Below, piece by piece: positions 27,108-37,425 of a DNA stretch of 64,000 bases. Source of the stretch: Truepera radiovictrix DSM 17093 (GTDB taxonomy: Bacteria > Deinococcota > Deinococci > Deinococcales > Trueperaceae). The first letter of the stretch is position 1, and each line of letters starts with the position of its first letter. The position numbers and the translations under genes were made by a program. The stretch lies in the NCBI RefSeq assembly GCF_000092425.1, contig NC_014221.1:1989001-2053000 (forward strand). The letters run 5' to 3'. The notes beneath the pieces were generated by a model, which made no database searches, was not told the DNA's origin, and saw only the letters and a list, made by a program, of their open reading frames with translations.

Positions 27108-28304
27108 ATGACGCCGCCCCTACGCCCCATCACGCAAGAGATCGCGGTGACCTTTCGCTACCCGGTCCACTTCACCCGCGGCCTCTTCAGGCCGGAAAAC
27201 CCGCTGCTCGCCCAGACGCTCGCGCGCGCGGACGAAGCGGGCCCCAAAAAGGTGCTGGCCGTGGTCGACGAGGGGGTCGCGCGGCACCACCCCGAGCTGA
27301 CGCGCCACCTCAGCGCCTACCTGGCGGCGCACCCCGGCCTCGAGCTCGTCGCCGCGCCCCTCGTGGTCCCGGGCGGCGAGGCCGTCAAAAACAGCCCCGA
27401 GACCGTCCACGCCCTGCAGCGCGCGGTGCACACCCACGGCATCGACCGCCACAGCTACCTCCTCGCGGTCGGCGGCGGGGCGGTGCTCGACATGGCGGGT
27501 TACGCCGCCGCGACCGCGCACCGCGGCGTGCGTCTGGTGCGGGTGCCGACCACCGTGCTGGCGCAGAACGACTCGGCGGTCGGGGTCAAAAACGGCGTCA
27601 ACGCCTTTTGCAAAAAGAACTTCCTGGGCACCTTCGCCCCCCCTTACGCGGTGCTCTGCGACCTGGACGTGTTGACCACCCTCGAGCAGCGCGACTGGGT
27701 GGGCGGGCTCGCCGAGGCGGTCAAGGTCGCGCTGCTCAAAGACGCCCGCTTCTTCGACTTTTTGGAGGCGCACGCTGCGGCGCTTAGAGACCGCGACGCG
27801 GAGGCGATGGCCTGGGCCATCTACCGCTGCGCCGAGCTGCACCTAGAGCACATCGCCACCGCGGGCGACCCCTTCGAGTTCGGCTCCTCGAGGCCGCTGG
27901 ACTTCGGCCACTGGGCGGCGCACAAGCTCGAGGCCGTGACCGACTACCGGCTGCGCCACGGCGAGGCGGTCGCCATCGGCATCGCGCTAGACGCCACCTA
28001 CGCGCACCTCTCGGGCAGGCTCCCCCGGGGCGACTGGCAGCGCATCCTGGCGCTCTTTGACGCCTTGGGGCTCGCGACCTACACCCCGGAGCTGGAGACC
28101 GGGGCGCTGCTGACGGGTCTGGAGGAGTTTCGCGAGCACCTCGGCGGACGGCTCACCATCATGCTCCTCGACAGCATCGGCCGTGGGGTCGAGGTGCACG
28201 ACATGGACCACGCCACCATCCGGCGCGCCGCCCAGCTGCTGGGGGCGCGCGCGAAGGGAGAGACATGGACGCAAGACGCGACGTTCGCAGCAGCTGCCCG
28301 CTGA
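27108..28304 (+). CDS. eboD: 3-dehydroquinate synthase-like protein EboD
   Basis: A 398-residue homologue of dehydroquinate synthase. NAD-binding [11 protein letters not shown], the [21 protein letters not shown] segment and [20 protein letters not shown] are present. Metal-ligand positions are seen as [15 protein letters not shown], the His-containing [13 protein letters not shown], and [13 protein letters not shown]. The variation from true AroB ([32 protein letters not shown]) and the neighbourhood (TatD-like, EboE) point to EboD of the ebo cluster, which is linked to precursor export or metabolite traffic in cyanobacteria and eustigmatophyte endosymbionts. The catalysed reaction is not known. 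Confidence 0.88.
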   Translation: MTPPLRPITQEIAVTFRYPVHFTRGLFRPENPLLAQTLARADEAGPKKVLAVVDEGVARHHPELTRHLSAYLAAHPGLELVAAPLVVPGGEAVKNSPETVHALQRAVHTHGIDRHSYLLAVGGGAVLDMAGYAAATAHRGVRLVRVPTTVLAQNDSAVGVKNGVNAFCKKNFLGTFAPPYAVLCDLDVLTTLEQRDWVGGLAEAVKVALLKDARFFDFLEAHAAALRDRDAEAMAWAIYRCAELHLEHIATAGDPFEFGSSRPLDFGHWAAHKLEAVTDYRLRHGEAVAIGIALDATYAHLSGRLPRGDWQRILALFDALGLATYTPELETGALLTGLEEFREHLGGRLTIMLLDSIGRGVEVHDMDHATIRRAAQLLGARAKGETWTQDATFAAAAR

Positions 28305-28585
28305 GCCAACGCGAACTCATCGACACCTACTTTATGGAGCACCGCAACCAGGTGCTCGCTATCGCCGCCTTTTTGGACCGCATGGACCGTTCGCGCACCA
28401 AAGATGCCCAAGACGAGTTTCGCTTCGTCGCGCTGCAGCGCGCCCTTCGTGAACTCACCAGCGGCGAGTTTGGCCGCACCGAGCGCGTGCAGCTGCTCCT
28501 CAGCGACCTCGACACGAGCCTGCTCGAGGAGCGCGACCAACAGGGCGCCTACGGCGCGCCCAAACGGCAGGGGGTGACGCCGTGA
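28265..28585 (+). CDS. Small conserved-looking helical protein in the ebo cluster
   Basis: A 106-residue protein, mostly helical and charged ([20 protein letters not shown], then [20 protein letters not shown], then [18 protein letters not shown]). It overlaps the end of eboD by 40 nt, and its stop overlaps the start of the TatD-like gene (GTGA), so it is certainly placed within a translated operon. It is much smaller than EboA and I do not recognise a named family. An adaptor of the neighbouring enzymes is conceivable. Confidence 0.75.
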   Translation: MDARRDVRSSCPLSQRELIDTYFMEHRNQVLAIAAFLDRMDRSRTKDAQDEFRFVALQRALRELTSGEFGRTERVQLLLSDLDTSLLEERDQQGAYGAPKRQGVTP

Positions 28586-29436
28586 GGTACATCGACATGC
28601 ACGCGCACATGATTTCGCGCACCACCGATGACTACCAGCAGATGGCCCTGACGGGTTGCTTGGCCGTTACCGAGCCGGCCTTCTGGGCGGGGTACGACCG
28701 CCGCAGCGCCGAGGTCTTCGCCGACTACTTCGACCACCTCACCACCTTTGAACCCGCCCGCGCCGCCGAGTACGGCATCGCCCACTACTGCTGGCTCTGC
28801 CTCAACCCCAAAGAGGGTGAGGACCGAGCGCTCGCCAAAGCGGTACTCGCCATCATCCCCGAGTTTTTGGGGCGCGAGACGGTCTTGGGAATCGGCGAGA
28901 TCGGGCTCAACCGCGTGACGCGCAACGAGCTCGCGACGTTTAAAGACCACGTGGAGCTGGCCTTGGAGCACGACCAGATGATCCACATCCACACGCCGCA
29001 CCTCGAGGACAAGTACAAGGGCACCAAGGTCATCGTCGAGACCCTCGCCGCGGACCCCCGCATCGACCCCGCGCGGGTGATGGTCGACCACGCCGAAGAG
29101 CACACCGTGGGGATGATTCTAGACAACGGCTTTTGGACCGGTATGACGCTCTACCCCAAGACCAAAGCCTCACCGAACCGCGCGATTGACATGCTCGAGA
29201 TGTACGGCAGCGAGCGGATCATCGTCGCTTCGGCGTGCGACTGGGGCCCCTCGGACCCCGTAGCGGTGCCCAACTTCGTCCTGGAGATGCGCCGGCGGGG
29301 CCACGACGAGGCGACGATCGAGAAGGTCGTCTTGCACAACCCGGCTAAGTTTTTGGGGCAGTCGCCCAAGTTTAAGCTCGAGCTGCCGTCCGCGTCTGCA
29401 CCCGAGACGGGGGAGCCGCTAAGCAGCCACGCATAG
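28582..29436 (+). CDS. eboB: TatD-family metal-dependent hydrolase (EboB-like)
   Basis: A 284-residue amidohydrolase-fold protein. Metal ligands are visible in [10 protein letters not shown] (HxH), [10 protein letters not shown] (Glu), [20 protein letters not shown] (His) and [12 protein letters not shown] (Asp). The motifs differ from DNase TatD in spacing and match the TatD-like proteins of ebo clusters. It is translationally coupled to the small upstream gene. The C-terminal 20 residues are low-complexity. Substrate unknown. Confidence 0.82.
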   Translation: MRYIDMHAHMISRTTDDYQQMALTGCLAVTEPAFWAGYDRRSAEVFADYFDHLTTFEPARAAEYGIAHYCWLCLNPKEGEDRALAKAVLAIIPEFLGRETVLGIGEIGLNRVTRNELATFKDHVELALEHDQMIHIHTPHLEDKYKGTKVIVETLAADPRIDPARVMVDHAEEHTVGMILDNGFWTGMTLYPKTKASPNRAIDMLEMYGSERIIVASACDWGPSDPVAVPNFVLEMRRRGHDEATIEKVVLHNPAKFLGQSPKFKLELPSASAPETGEPLSSHA

Positions 29437-29736
29437 CTACCCGCGCCGCATGGTCGAGCTAGCCCCTTGGCTCAAGGTTCGCTTTGGCGCCGAAGCGCCG
29501 CCGTTCTAGGAGCTTGCGCCACAAAACGGCTACCGCGCTGGTAACGCGACACACTGGTGGGGTTGTAACGACAGGAGACGGCGGCTTCACTTCGGCGCCC
29601 TTCTCGCGTTGCTTTTGCTGTCAGGAGGTGCCTCGAGGGCGCAGATAGAGCGTCCGTGGCGAGCCGCGCACCGTTTGCCACTAAACAACCACCGACTAAA
29701 GTCGGAGGGTTTGAAAGAGCGACTGAAAGTCGGGAT

Positions 29737-29753
29737 ACGGGTCATAGACCCGT
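29737..29753 (-). terminator. Hairpin at the end of tnpA
   Basis: ACGGGTC-ATA-GACCCGT (29737-29753) directly follows and overlaps the tnpA stop codon on the minus strand. It may terminate transcription or block it from crossing the element. Confidence 0.5.
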
Positions 29754-30181
29754 CAGTCCTCTGTCCTGAAGTTGTCCTCTCGGGTCGGCTCGAAGTGATG
29801 CTCCAGGTAGCTCTTGATCATCTCTTCCGTGACTTGCCCCACCGTCGCACAGAAGTACCCTCTAGCCCAAAAGTGCCGCCCCCAATAACGTGCTTTTAGC
29901 TTCGGATACTCCTCGAATAGCTTGCTCGCACTTCGCCCTTTGATCCGCCGCATGATCTCACTCGGCGCCATTGTCGGCGGCGCACTCACCAGAATATGCA
30001 CGTGGTCGCTACTCACCACTCCGCTCAGAATCCGTATCTCGAACGCCTCGCAGGTTTGCCGCACCAACTCCCTAACACGCTCGGCTATGTCCCCTTTCAG
30101 CACCTTGTAGCGGTACTTCGTGACCCACACAAAGTGGTACTCGATGTTGAAGACGGTATGGCTGCCATAGCGATACTCCAT
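29753..30181 (-). CDS. tnpA: IS200-type Y1 transposase TnpA
   Basis: A 142-residue Y1 HUH single-strand transposase. The HUH motif is H60-V-H62 in SSDHVHILVSAPP and the nucleophile is Tyr125 in EMIKSYLEHHFEP. The N-terminal YHFVWVTKYR is a family hallmark. The length is normal and no frameshift is seen, so it looks intact. It recognises the subterminal hairpins and moves single-stranded DNA through a circular intermediate. Confidence 0.96.
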   Translation of the reverse strand: MEYRYGSHTVFNIEYHFVWVTKYRYKVLKGDIAERVRELVRQTCEAFEIRILSGVVSSDHVHILVSAPPTMAPSEIMRRIKGRSASKLFEEYPKLKARYWGRHFWARGYFCATVGQVTEEMIKSYLEHHFEPTREDNFRTED

Positions 30182-30279
30182 CCGCCAAGGCTAGCAGATG
30201 AAATCTGACCGCCTAAAGGCGGTGGTTTCAACCTTACGCTTGGAATAATGAACGAAGCCCTTAGCGAAAGCGGAGACCG

Positions 30280-31473
30280 ATGAAGCTAGCTCCTTTTCAC
30301 CTCACCTACTGCACCAACATCCACCCCGCCAAGGGCTTTCCCGCCGTCTGGGAGAGCCTAAAGCGCCACACGCTGCCGCTCAAAGCGTCGCTCTCCCCGG
30401 ACGCGCCCTTTGGTGTCGGGCTGCGGCTCTCCGGCGACGAGAGCCGCGAGCTCTTGGAAGGTGACACTTTGAAAGCGTTCAAGGCGTGGCTGCTCGAAAA
30501 CGGGCTCTACGTCTTTACCATGAACGGGTTTCCCTACGGCCCCTTTCACGGGGAGGCGGTCAAAGAGCAGGTGCACGCCCCCGACTGGCGCACCGAGGAG
30601 CGCGTAGCCTACACGCTGCGCTTGGTGCGCATCTTAGCGGCGCTGCTGCCGGAGGGCGTCACGGGCGGCATCTCGACGAGCCCGCTCTCGTACAAACCGT
30701 GGGTGAACCTGCGTGACGAAGCGGTGTGGCGCCCCATAACGGAAAACGTCGTGCGGGTCGCCGAGGCGCTCTTTGCGCTGCGGCGCGAGCGTGGGGTGCT
30801 GATCCACCTCGACCTCGAGCCCGAACCCGATGGCCTCTTGGAAAACAGCGACGAGCTCATCGCCTTTTTCAGCGACTGGCTGCTGCCCCGCGGCGCCCCG
30901 CTGCTCGCAGCGCGCGTCGGCATCACCGAGGCGGAAGCTCGGGACGCGCTCCTAGAGCACGTGCAGGTCTGCTTCGACACCTGCCACGTGGCGCTCGCCT
31001 ATGAGCGCCCCGCCGAGGTGCTGGCGCGCCTCCGCGCTCACGGCATCCGCATCGGCAAGGTGCAGGTGAGTTCGGCGCTGAGGCTCACGCCGGAGGACCC
31101 CGAAGGGCTCCGGCGCACCCTCGCCCCCTTCGACGAACCCGTCTATTTGCACCAGGTCGTGCAGCGCAACGCAGGCGGCACGCTGACGAGGTACCCCGAC
31201 CTGCCCGCGGCGCTCGCGGCCCCCTTGGCGGCGGACGCCGCGGAGTGGCGCGTGCACTTTCACGTGCCGGTCTTTTTGGCGCGCACGGAGCACGATCACG
31301 TCGCCACCACCCAAGAGACCATCTTGGAGACGTTCGCCGCGCTCCGCGAGAGGGCGCTTACCGAGCACCTCGAGGTCGAGACCTACACCTGGAGCGTGCT
31401 GCCGAAGGCGCTCCGGCGCGACCTCACGGCGCTGATCGCGCGCGAGCTCGAGTGGGTCAAAGGGGCGCTCTAG
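30280..31473 (+). CDS. eboE: Metabolite traffic protein EboE (TIM-barrel)
   Basis: A 397-residue protein of the xylose-isomerase-like TIM-barrel class. Diagnostic segments are [15 protein letters not shown] at the N-terminus, [64 protein letters not shown] and [11 protein letters not shown]. EboE is the most recognisable marker of ebo clusters, which are implicated in export of scytonemin-type precursors in cyanobacteria. CGGAG lies 4 nt before the ATG. The IS200 insertion ends only about 40 bp upstream, so transcription must come from the element, through it, or from a new promoter. Confidence 0.92.
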   Translation: MKLAPFHLTYCTNIHPAKGFPAVWESLKRHTLPLKASLSPDAPFGVGLRLSGDESRELLEGDTLKAFKAWLLENGLYVFTMNGFPYGPFHGEAVKEQVHAPDWRTEERVAYTLRLVRILAALLPEGVTGGISTSPLSYKPWVNLRDEAVWRPITENVVRVAEALFALRRERGVLIHLDLEPEPDGLLENSDELIAFFSDWLLPRGAPLLAARVGITEAEARDALLEHVQVCFDTCHVALAYERPAEVLARLRAHGIRIGKVQVSSALRLTPEDPEGLRRTLAPFDEPVYLHQVVQRNAGGTLTRYPDLPAALAAPLAADAAEWRVHFHVPVFLARTEHDHVATTQETILETFAALRERALTEHLEVETYTWSVLPKALRRDLTALIARELEWVKGAL

Positions 31474-31557
31474 CAAGGCACCGCCGCTTTGGGCGTGGCG
31501 CTAAGCGGCAGGCGGTCGCACCGGCGGCCCCGAGGGCGCGTGTGTCATGCTGGGGGG

Positions 31558-32271
31558 GTGTCCGCCGAACTCTTCGCCGCACCCGTGCCCTTTGAGGAGG
31601 GCATCTACCGCGCGCTGACGCGCGTCCCCCCCCTGCCGCTCGCGCAGCGGAGCAACTTCTGGCCCGCTACCGCCGCCCTCTACGAGCCGCTGTGGCGGCA
31701 CCGCTCGATCGGCCTGCTTACGCGCGGGGGCTTCTCGACGGAGCGCGAACTCGCCCTTATGCTCTCGTGGCTTCGCCCCCGCCCCGGCGAGACCGTCCTC
31801 GACGCCGCCGCCTCGGCGGGGCTCTACGCCCGCACCCTGCTCCGGCACGAACCCGGTCTCACCGTTCACGCCCTCGACCTGAGCTTGCCGTTTTTGCAGC
31901 GCGCCAAAACCTACGCCGAGCGCGACGGCATCGCCCCCACCCTGGTGCACGCCGACGTGCGCGCCCTCCCCTACCGCGACGGCGTCTTCGACGCGGTCGT
32001 GTGCGGCGGCTCGCCGAACGAGTTCACGGAGCTGCCGGCGGCGCTTGCGGAGTTCGCCCGGGTGTTAAAGCCGGGCGGTCGGCTGTGGCTCATGTACCTC
32101 TCACGGGCCGAGACGCTCCCCGGCCGCCTCGGCCAGGGGCTGCTGCGCCTCACGGGGCTCCGCTTCCCCGAACCCGAGGCGCTCGAGGCGGCGGCAAAGG
32201 CGGTGGGGCTCGAGCCGCAAAGGGCCCAGCACCGCGGTCGCGTCGCCCTCACGCTCTTTCGGCGCACCTGA
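31558..32271 (+). CDS. Class I SAM-dependent methyltransferase
   Basis: A 237-residue Methyltransf_11-type enzyme with the SAM motif VLDAAASAGLYARTL, VHALDLSLPFLQRAK, VHADVRALPYRDGVFDAVVC and ARVLKPGGRLWLMYLSR. GTG 31558 is preferred over a longer frame at 31489 because CATGCT, a near match to the TAnnnT element, ends 6 nt upstream. It follows eboE by 84 nt in the same direction and could act on the same metabolite (quinone, lipid or small molecule). Substrate unknown. Confidence 0.85.
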   Translation: MSAELFAAPVPFEEGIYRALTRVPPLPLAQRSNFWPATAALYEPLWRHRSIGLLTRGGFSTERELALMLSWLRPRPGETVLDAAASAGLYARTLLRHEPGLTVHALDLSLPFLQRAKTYAERDGIAPTLVHADVRALPYRDGVFDAVVCGGSPNEFTELPAALAEFARVLKPGGRLWLMYLSRAETLPGRLGQGLLRLTGLRFPEPEALEAAAKAVGLEPQRAQHRGRVALTLFRRT

Positions 32272-32372
32272 AAAGCCACCACGACTGTAAGCTTTGTTGC
32301 AATGAAACGCCCCTAGGCGTCATACGGTTTAGATGTGTAGAATGAATGGGAAATTTCATTTAGGGAGGAAAC

Positions 32373-32633
32373 ATGGATATCGTCAGCATCTTACTGTGGA
32401 TCGTCTTCGGGGCGCTCGCCGGCTGGATCGCCAGCCTCATCATGAAAACGAACCGGGAGCAGGGCCTCCTGACCGATATCATCGTGGGCATCGTGGGTGC
32501 CTTTATCGGTGGGTTTATCTTTAACCTTTTCGGCGCGACCGGCGTCACCGGCTTTAACATCGGCAGCTTGCTCGTCGCCATTATCGGCGCCGTTGTCCTG
32601 CTCGCTATCGTCAAGGCAGTACGAAGGGCCTAA
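32373..32633 (+). CDS. GlsB/YeaQ/YmgE-family small membrane stress protein
   Basis: An 86-residue protein with three predicted transmembrane helices: ILLWIVFGALAGWIASLIM, ADIIVGIVGAF-like (TDIIVGIVGAFIGGFIFNLF) and IGSLLVAIIGAVVLLAIV, plus the family GxxAGWxAxxIM motif. Homologues are induced by general stress. GGAGG lies 5 nt before the ATG, and a strong terminator follows at 32651, so it is a single-gene unit. Confidence 0.93.
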   Translation: MDIVSILLWIVFGALAGWIASLIMKTNREQGLLTDIIVGIVGAFIGGFIFNLFGATGVTGFNIGSLLVAIIGAVVLLAIVKAVRRA

Positions 32634-32650
32634 CAGCTTTGACATCCCTT

Positions 32651-32677
32651 AAAAAGGCGGGTTATCCCGCCTTTTTT
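32651..32677 (+). terminator. Intrinsic terminator
   Basis: A run of A, the stem GGCGGG-TTAT-CCCGCC, and a run of six T. It follows the GlsB-type gene by 18 nt. Confidence 0.9.
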
Positions 32678-32773
32678 CATGGCTCGCAGGGGGTTCCGCC
32701 AAGCCCATCGGTACTCAGCTGCTACCCGTTTGAGAGAGCTCTGACGCCCGCTGGAGAGCCTACCGCGTAGGGC

Positions 32774-32893
32774 ATGCGAACCCGAGTCACCCTACGTATC
32801 CACTCGCACATGTCCGCCCTACAACGCCAGAGCGTGAGTGTTGGGATAGCCGACCTGCTCAACCCCAACGCGCGGCAAAGGGGAGCGAACTGA
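32774..32893 (+). pseudogene. Probable C-terminal relic of a tyrosine integrase
   Basis: A 39-codon stretch reads MRTRVTLRIHSHMSALQRQ, then SVSVGIADLLNPNARQRGAN, before a stop. This resembles the C-terminus of phage-type tyrosine recombinases (usual form ...VTLxIYSHxxPxMQxxAxxxIxxLL), with the catalytic Tyr position replaced by His. It is followed by GATAGCAGTAAAATAGCAGT, a sequence style common after prophage integrase genes. It lies 90 bp from tRNA-Met, the typical integration site. No upstream part of the gene remains. Interpretation from pattern memory only. Confidence 0.4.
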
Positions 32894-32929
32894 TAGCAGT
32901 AAAATAGCAGTACGCCCACCCAAAAAGAG

Positions 32930-32953
32930 AACCCGCCTTCTTGGGCGGGTTTT
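32930..32953. terminator. Intrinsic terminator (bidirectional)
   Basis: AACCCGCC-TTCTT-GGGCGGGTT, with A run before and T run after. It lies between the integrase relic and tRNA-Met and can terminate the minus-strand tRNA transcript as well. Confidence 0.8.
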
Positions 32954-32981
32954 ACGTTTGCCGTCTCTGACGGCTTTTTCG

Positions 32982-33058
32982 TGGTAGCGATGGAGAGACT
33001 TGAACTCTCGACCTCACGATTATGAGTCGTGCGCTCTAACCAGCTGAGCTACATCGCC
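32982..33058 (-). tRNA. tRNA-Met (CAT), elongator
   Basis: A 77-nt cloverleaf with CCA encoded. The acceptor stem is GGCGATG/CATCGCT (first pair G-U), then the D-loop with AGCTCAGCTGGTTAGAGC, anticodon stem CACGACT...AATCGTG with CAT at 33024-33022, and T-loop GTTCAAGTC. The sequence matches elongator tRNA-Met better than tRNA-Ile2 (CAT), and it lacks the initiator C1:A72 mismatch and GGG:CCC anticodon stem. The adjacent integrase relic suggests it once served as an attachment site. Confidence 0.95.
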
Positions 33059-33236
33059 GCGCCGTGCGCTGCAGGCTTAGGGAGTATACCTTATAGCCAA
33101 GGGCTTCGGCAAGGGCTCGTCCTCGTGGGCAACGTGTGGCACGCCCCGTAGCACCACCAGGTATCCTCACTAGCGGCGCTGTCTCCCACGGGTGAGCGGG
33201 TGTATCGTAGACACAGCTGGTGGTAAAGGAGAAAAC

Positions 33237-34157
33237 GTGATCGAAGGACTTTATCGGCGTGGGCTTCTAGGCATCGCTGACACCCCCGCGGTCGCCGACT
33301 TTGTCAAGAGTCAGGGGTGGAAGCTCGGCGTAGGGCGCTTCGTTGCGGGGGAAACGTTAGAGGACGTGCTAAGAGCGGTGCGGGCGCTTCATCAGGAGGG
33401 GCTCAGCAGCATCCTGGACCTTCTGGGGGAGTTTATCGACACCGAGGCGGGCGCCGAGGCGATGACAAACGAGGTTCTGCGGACGCTCGACACGCTCGCC
33501 CAGGAGGACACCGAGCGCTACATGAGCGTCAAACCGACGCAGCTCGGGCTCGGCGTCTCCTTCGAGCTGGCGCTCTACAACGCCCGCCGCGTCGCCGAGC
33601 GAGCGGCGGAAGTGGGTGCGAGGGTCTGTCTAGACATGGAGAACGTCCCTTACGTCGACGGTACGCTCAACCTCTTGCGTACGCTCTACGGGGAGGGGCA
33701 CCACCACCTGTCGACCGTCTTGCAAAGCTACCTCTACAGGAGCATGGGCGACCTCGAGGCCCTCTTGACGCTCGAGCCTAAACCCGCTATCCGCATCGTC
33801 AAGGGCGCCTACCGCGAGAGCGAGGCGGTCGCCTTTCAGGACAAGCGCCAGGTCGACGACAACTACCGCGAGATGCTCTACCGCGGCCTCGAGGCGGGGG
33901 CGCACATCGGCGTCGCCACACACGACGAGAGCATCATCCGCGAAACCGAAGCGTTCGTGCGGGGCGCCAAGGCGAAAAACTACGAGTTCCAGCTGCTGTA
34001 CGGGGTCAAGCCGAGCTTGCAGCGCGCGCTCGCCGCGCGCGGACACAAGGTGCGTATCTACATCCCCTACGGCGAGGACTGGTACGGTTACTTCAGCCGC
34101 CGCCTGGCCGAGCGGCCCGCGAACCTCGCTTTCGTCCTGCGCGGCCTGCTCGGCTAA
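33237..34157 (+). CDS. putA: Proline dehydrogenase (Thermus-type, monofunctional)
   Basis: A 306-residue FAD-dependent TIM barrel: proline to P5C. Motifs include SVKPTQLGLGVSFELAL, VCLDMENVPYVDGTL, VLQSYLYRSMGDLE, IRIVKGAYRESEAVAFQDKR and the C-terminal RIYIPYGEDWYGYFSRRLAERP with the substrate-binding YxxRRxxE. The length equals the T. thermophilus enzyme. GTG 33237 has AAAGGAG 5 nt upstream; an earlier ATG at 33192 is not supported. It is followed after 67 nt by the P5C dehydrogenase gene. Confidence 0.95.
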   Translation: MIEGLYRRGLLGIADTPAVADFVKSQGWKLGVGRFVAGETLEDVLRAVRALHQEGLSSILDLLGEFIDTEAGAEAMTNEVLRTLDTLAQEDTERYMSVKPTQLGLGVSFELALYNARRVAERAAEVGARVCLDMENVPYVDGTLNLLRTLYGEGHHHLSTVLQSYLYRSMGDLEALLTLEPKPAIRIVKGAYRESEAVAFQDKRQVDDNYREMLYRGLEAGAHIGVATHDESIIRETEAFVRGAKAKNYEFQLLYGVKPSLQRALAARGHKVRIYIPYGEDWYGYFSRRLAERPANLAFVLRGLLG

Positions 34158-34224
34158 AGGACCCGCGCAGGCCCTCACGCGTAGATGGCGCGGCGCGTCA
34201 CCGCTGACTAACCAAAGGAGCACG

Positions 34225-35778
<1,554 letters not shown>

Positions 35779-35834
35779 TCCCTCTTGCGACTATCGGACG
35801 GGGTGGCCTGGCAGCCGCCCCTTTGTTTAGGGTG

Positions 35835-36689
35835 ATGCGAATAGGCGCTCGAGCTGCGAAGCATACCCTTGCGGAGCGGATCGCTGGCGCGTTGCAGAGC
35901 GTTCCGGGTGTCACGGCCGTCGCGCTCGGTGGGTCGTTGGCACGGGGCCAGGCTCAGCCGGACAGCGATATCGACCTCGGCATCTATTACCGCGCTGAGC
36001 ATCCCCCCGACATCCAGGACTTTAGGAGAGTCGCCCGCGTGCTCGGTGACGCCAGCGCAGGCGAGACGGTGACCGACTACGGCGCTTGGGGCGCGTGGGT
36101 CAACGGCGGGGCGTGGTTGGAGATTGCAGGAGAGCGGGTCGACTGGATCTACCGGGAGCTAGGCCACGTCGAAGCGGTTGTCGAGCGGTGCCAGCGGGGC
36201 CACCCCGAAAGGCAGACGCACGGCGGGCACCCGCACGGATTTCACTCGCACATTTATTTGGGCGAGGTGTTTTACAGCCGAATCCTCAGCGACCCAGCCG
36301 GTGAGCTTGCGCGCCTCAAGGCGCGCGTGCGCGACTACCCAGCGAAGCTCCAAGAGGCGCTCATCAAGACCTATCTGTGGGAAGCCGAGTTCGCGCTGCT
36401 GATTAGCGAAAAGCCTGCCGCCAGAGGTGAAAGCAGCTACGTCGCGGGGTGCTTTTTCGAGTGCGTTTACGCGCTTGTCCAGGTGCTCTTCGCGCTCAAC
36501 GAGCGCTACTTCGTCAACGAAAAAGGGGCGGTCGACGCGACGCGCACGTTGGGGCGTTGTCCGGCGGGTTTCGCGGATGACGTCGCCGATATCATGGGCT
36601 CGGTAGGAAGCACCGCAGCGGCGCTCGAGCGTAACCGCCAGCGCCTCCAGACCCTCTTGACCCAGGTCGCGGCACTGACGGCGCCCTGA
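35835..36689 (+). CDS. DUF4037-like nucleotidyltransferase
   Basis: A 284-residue protein. An N-terminal nucleotidyltransferase fold (ALGGSLARGQAQPDSDIDLG, GS...DxD) is followed by an acidic partner residue in GERVDWIYREL and a helical C-terminal domain (about 150-284; LIKTYLWEAEFALLI, ECVYALVQVLFALNERYF) like the substrate domain of aminoglycoside-type nucleotidyltransferases and DUF4037 proteins. Substrate unknown. The start is uncertain between TTG 35823, GTG 35832 and ATG 35835. Confidence 0.8.
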   Translation: MRIGARAAKHTLAERIAGALQSVPGVTAVALGGSLARGQAQPDSDIDLGIYYRAEHPPDIQDFRRVARVLGDASAGETVTDYGAWGAWVNGGAWLEIAGERVDWIYRELGHVEAVVERCQRGHPERQTHGGHPHGFHSHIYLGEVFYSRILSDPAGELARLKARVRDYPAKLQEALIKTYLWEAEFALLISEKPAARGESSYVAGCFFECVYALVQVLFALNERYFVNEKGAVDATRTLGRCPAGFADDVADIMGSVGSTAAALERNRQRLQTLLTQVAALTAP

Positions 36690-36708
36690 GCCGTGGCACC
36701 GCTACGGC

Positions 36709-36718
<10 letters not shown>
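36680..36718. terminator. Perfect 15-bp hairpin overlapping two convergent stop codons
   Basis: GGCGCCCTGAGCCGT (36680-36694) pairs exactly with 36704-36718 around a 9-nt loop. It contains the stop codons of the nucleotidyltransferase (36687-36689) and of livF (36709-36711). It probably terminates or stabilises both transcripts; no T run is present. Confidence 0.65.

Positions 36719-37421
<703 letters not shown>

Positions 37422-37425
<4 letters not shown>

Larger units (their letters stand above)
29680..30245. mobile_element. IS200/IS605-family insertion (tnpA only) inside the ebo cluster
   Basis: The element holds one tnpA and no tnpB. Its edges are marked by imperfect hairpins with the same TAAA loop: CCGACTAAAGTCGG at 29692-29705 on the left and CCGCCTAAAGGCGG at 30209-30222 on the right, typical subterminal structures bound by TnpA. 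A further hairpin (CGACTGAAAGTCG, 29720-29732) lies inside the left end. Exact ends are uncertain because IS200 elements have no terminal inverted repeats or target duplication. It separates the TatD-like gene from eboE. The flank 29437-29680 shows no gene. Confidence 0.85.

Noticed and set aside
29437-29680. Remnant of eboC or another ebo gene left of the IS element
   Set aside because: No frame of useful length or UbiA-like hydrophobic segment is visible in this stretch.
32982-33058. tRNA-Ile2 (CAT, lysidine-modified) instead of tRNA-Met
   Set aside because: Stem and loop sequences match elongator tRNA-Met more closely; no tRNA-Ile2 identity features were seen.
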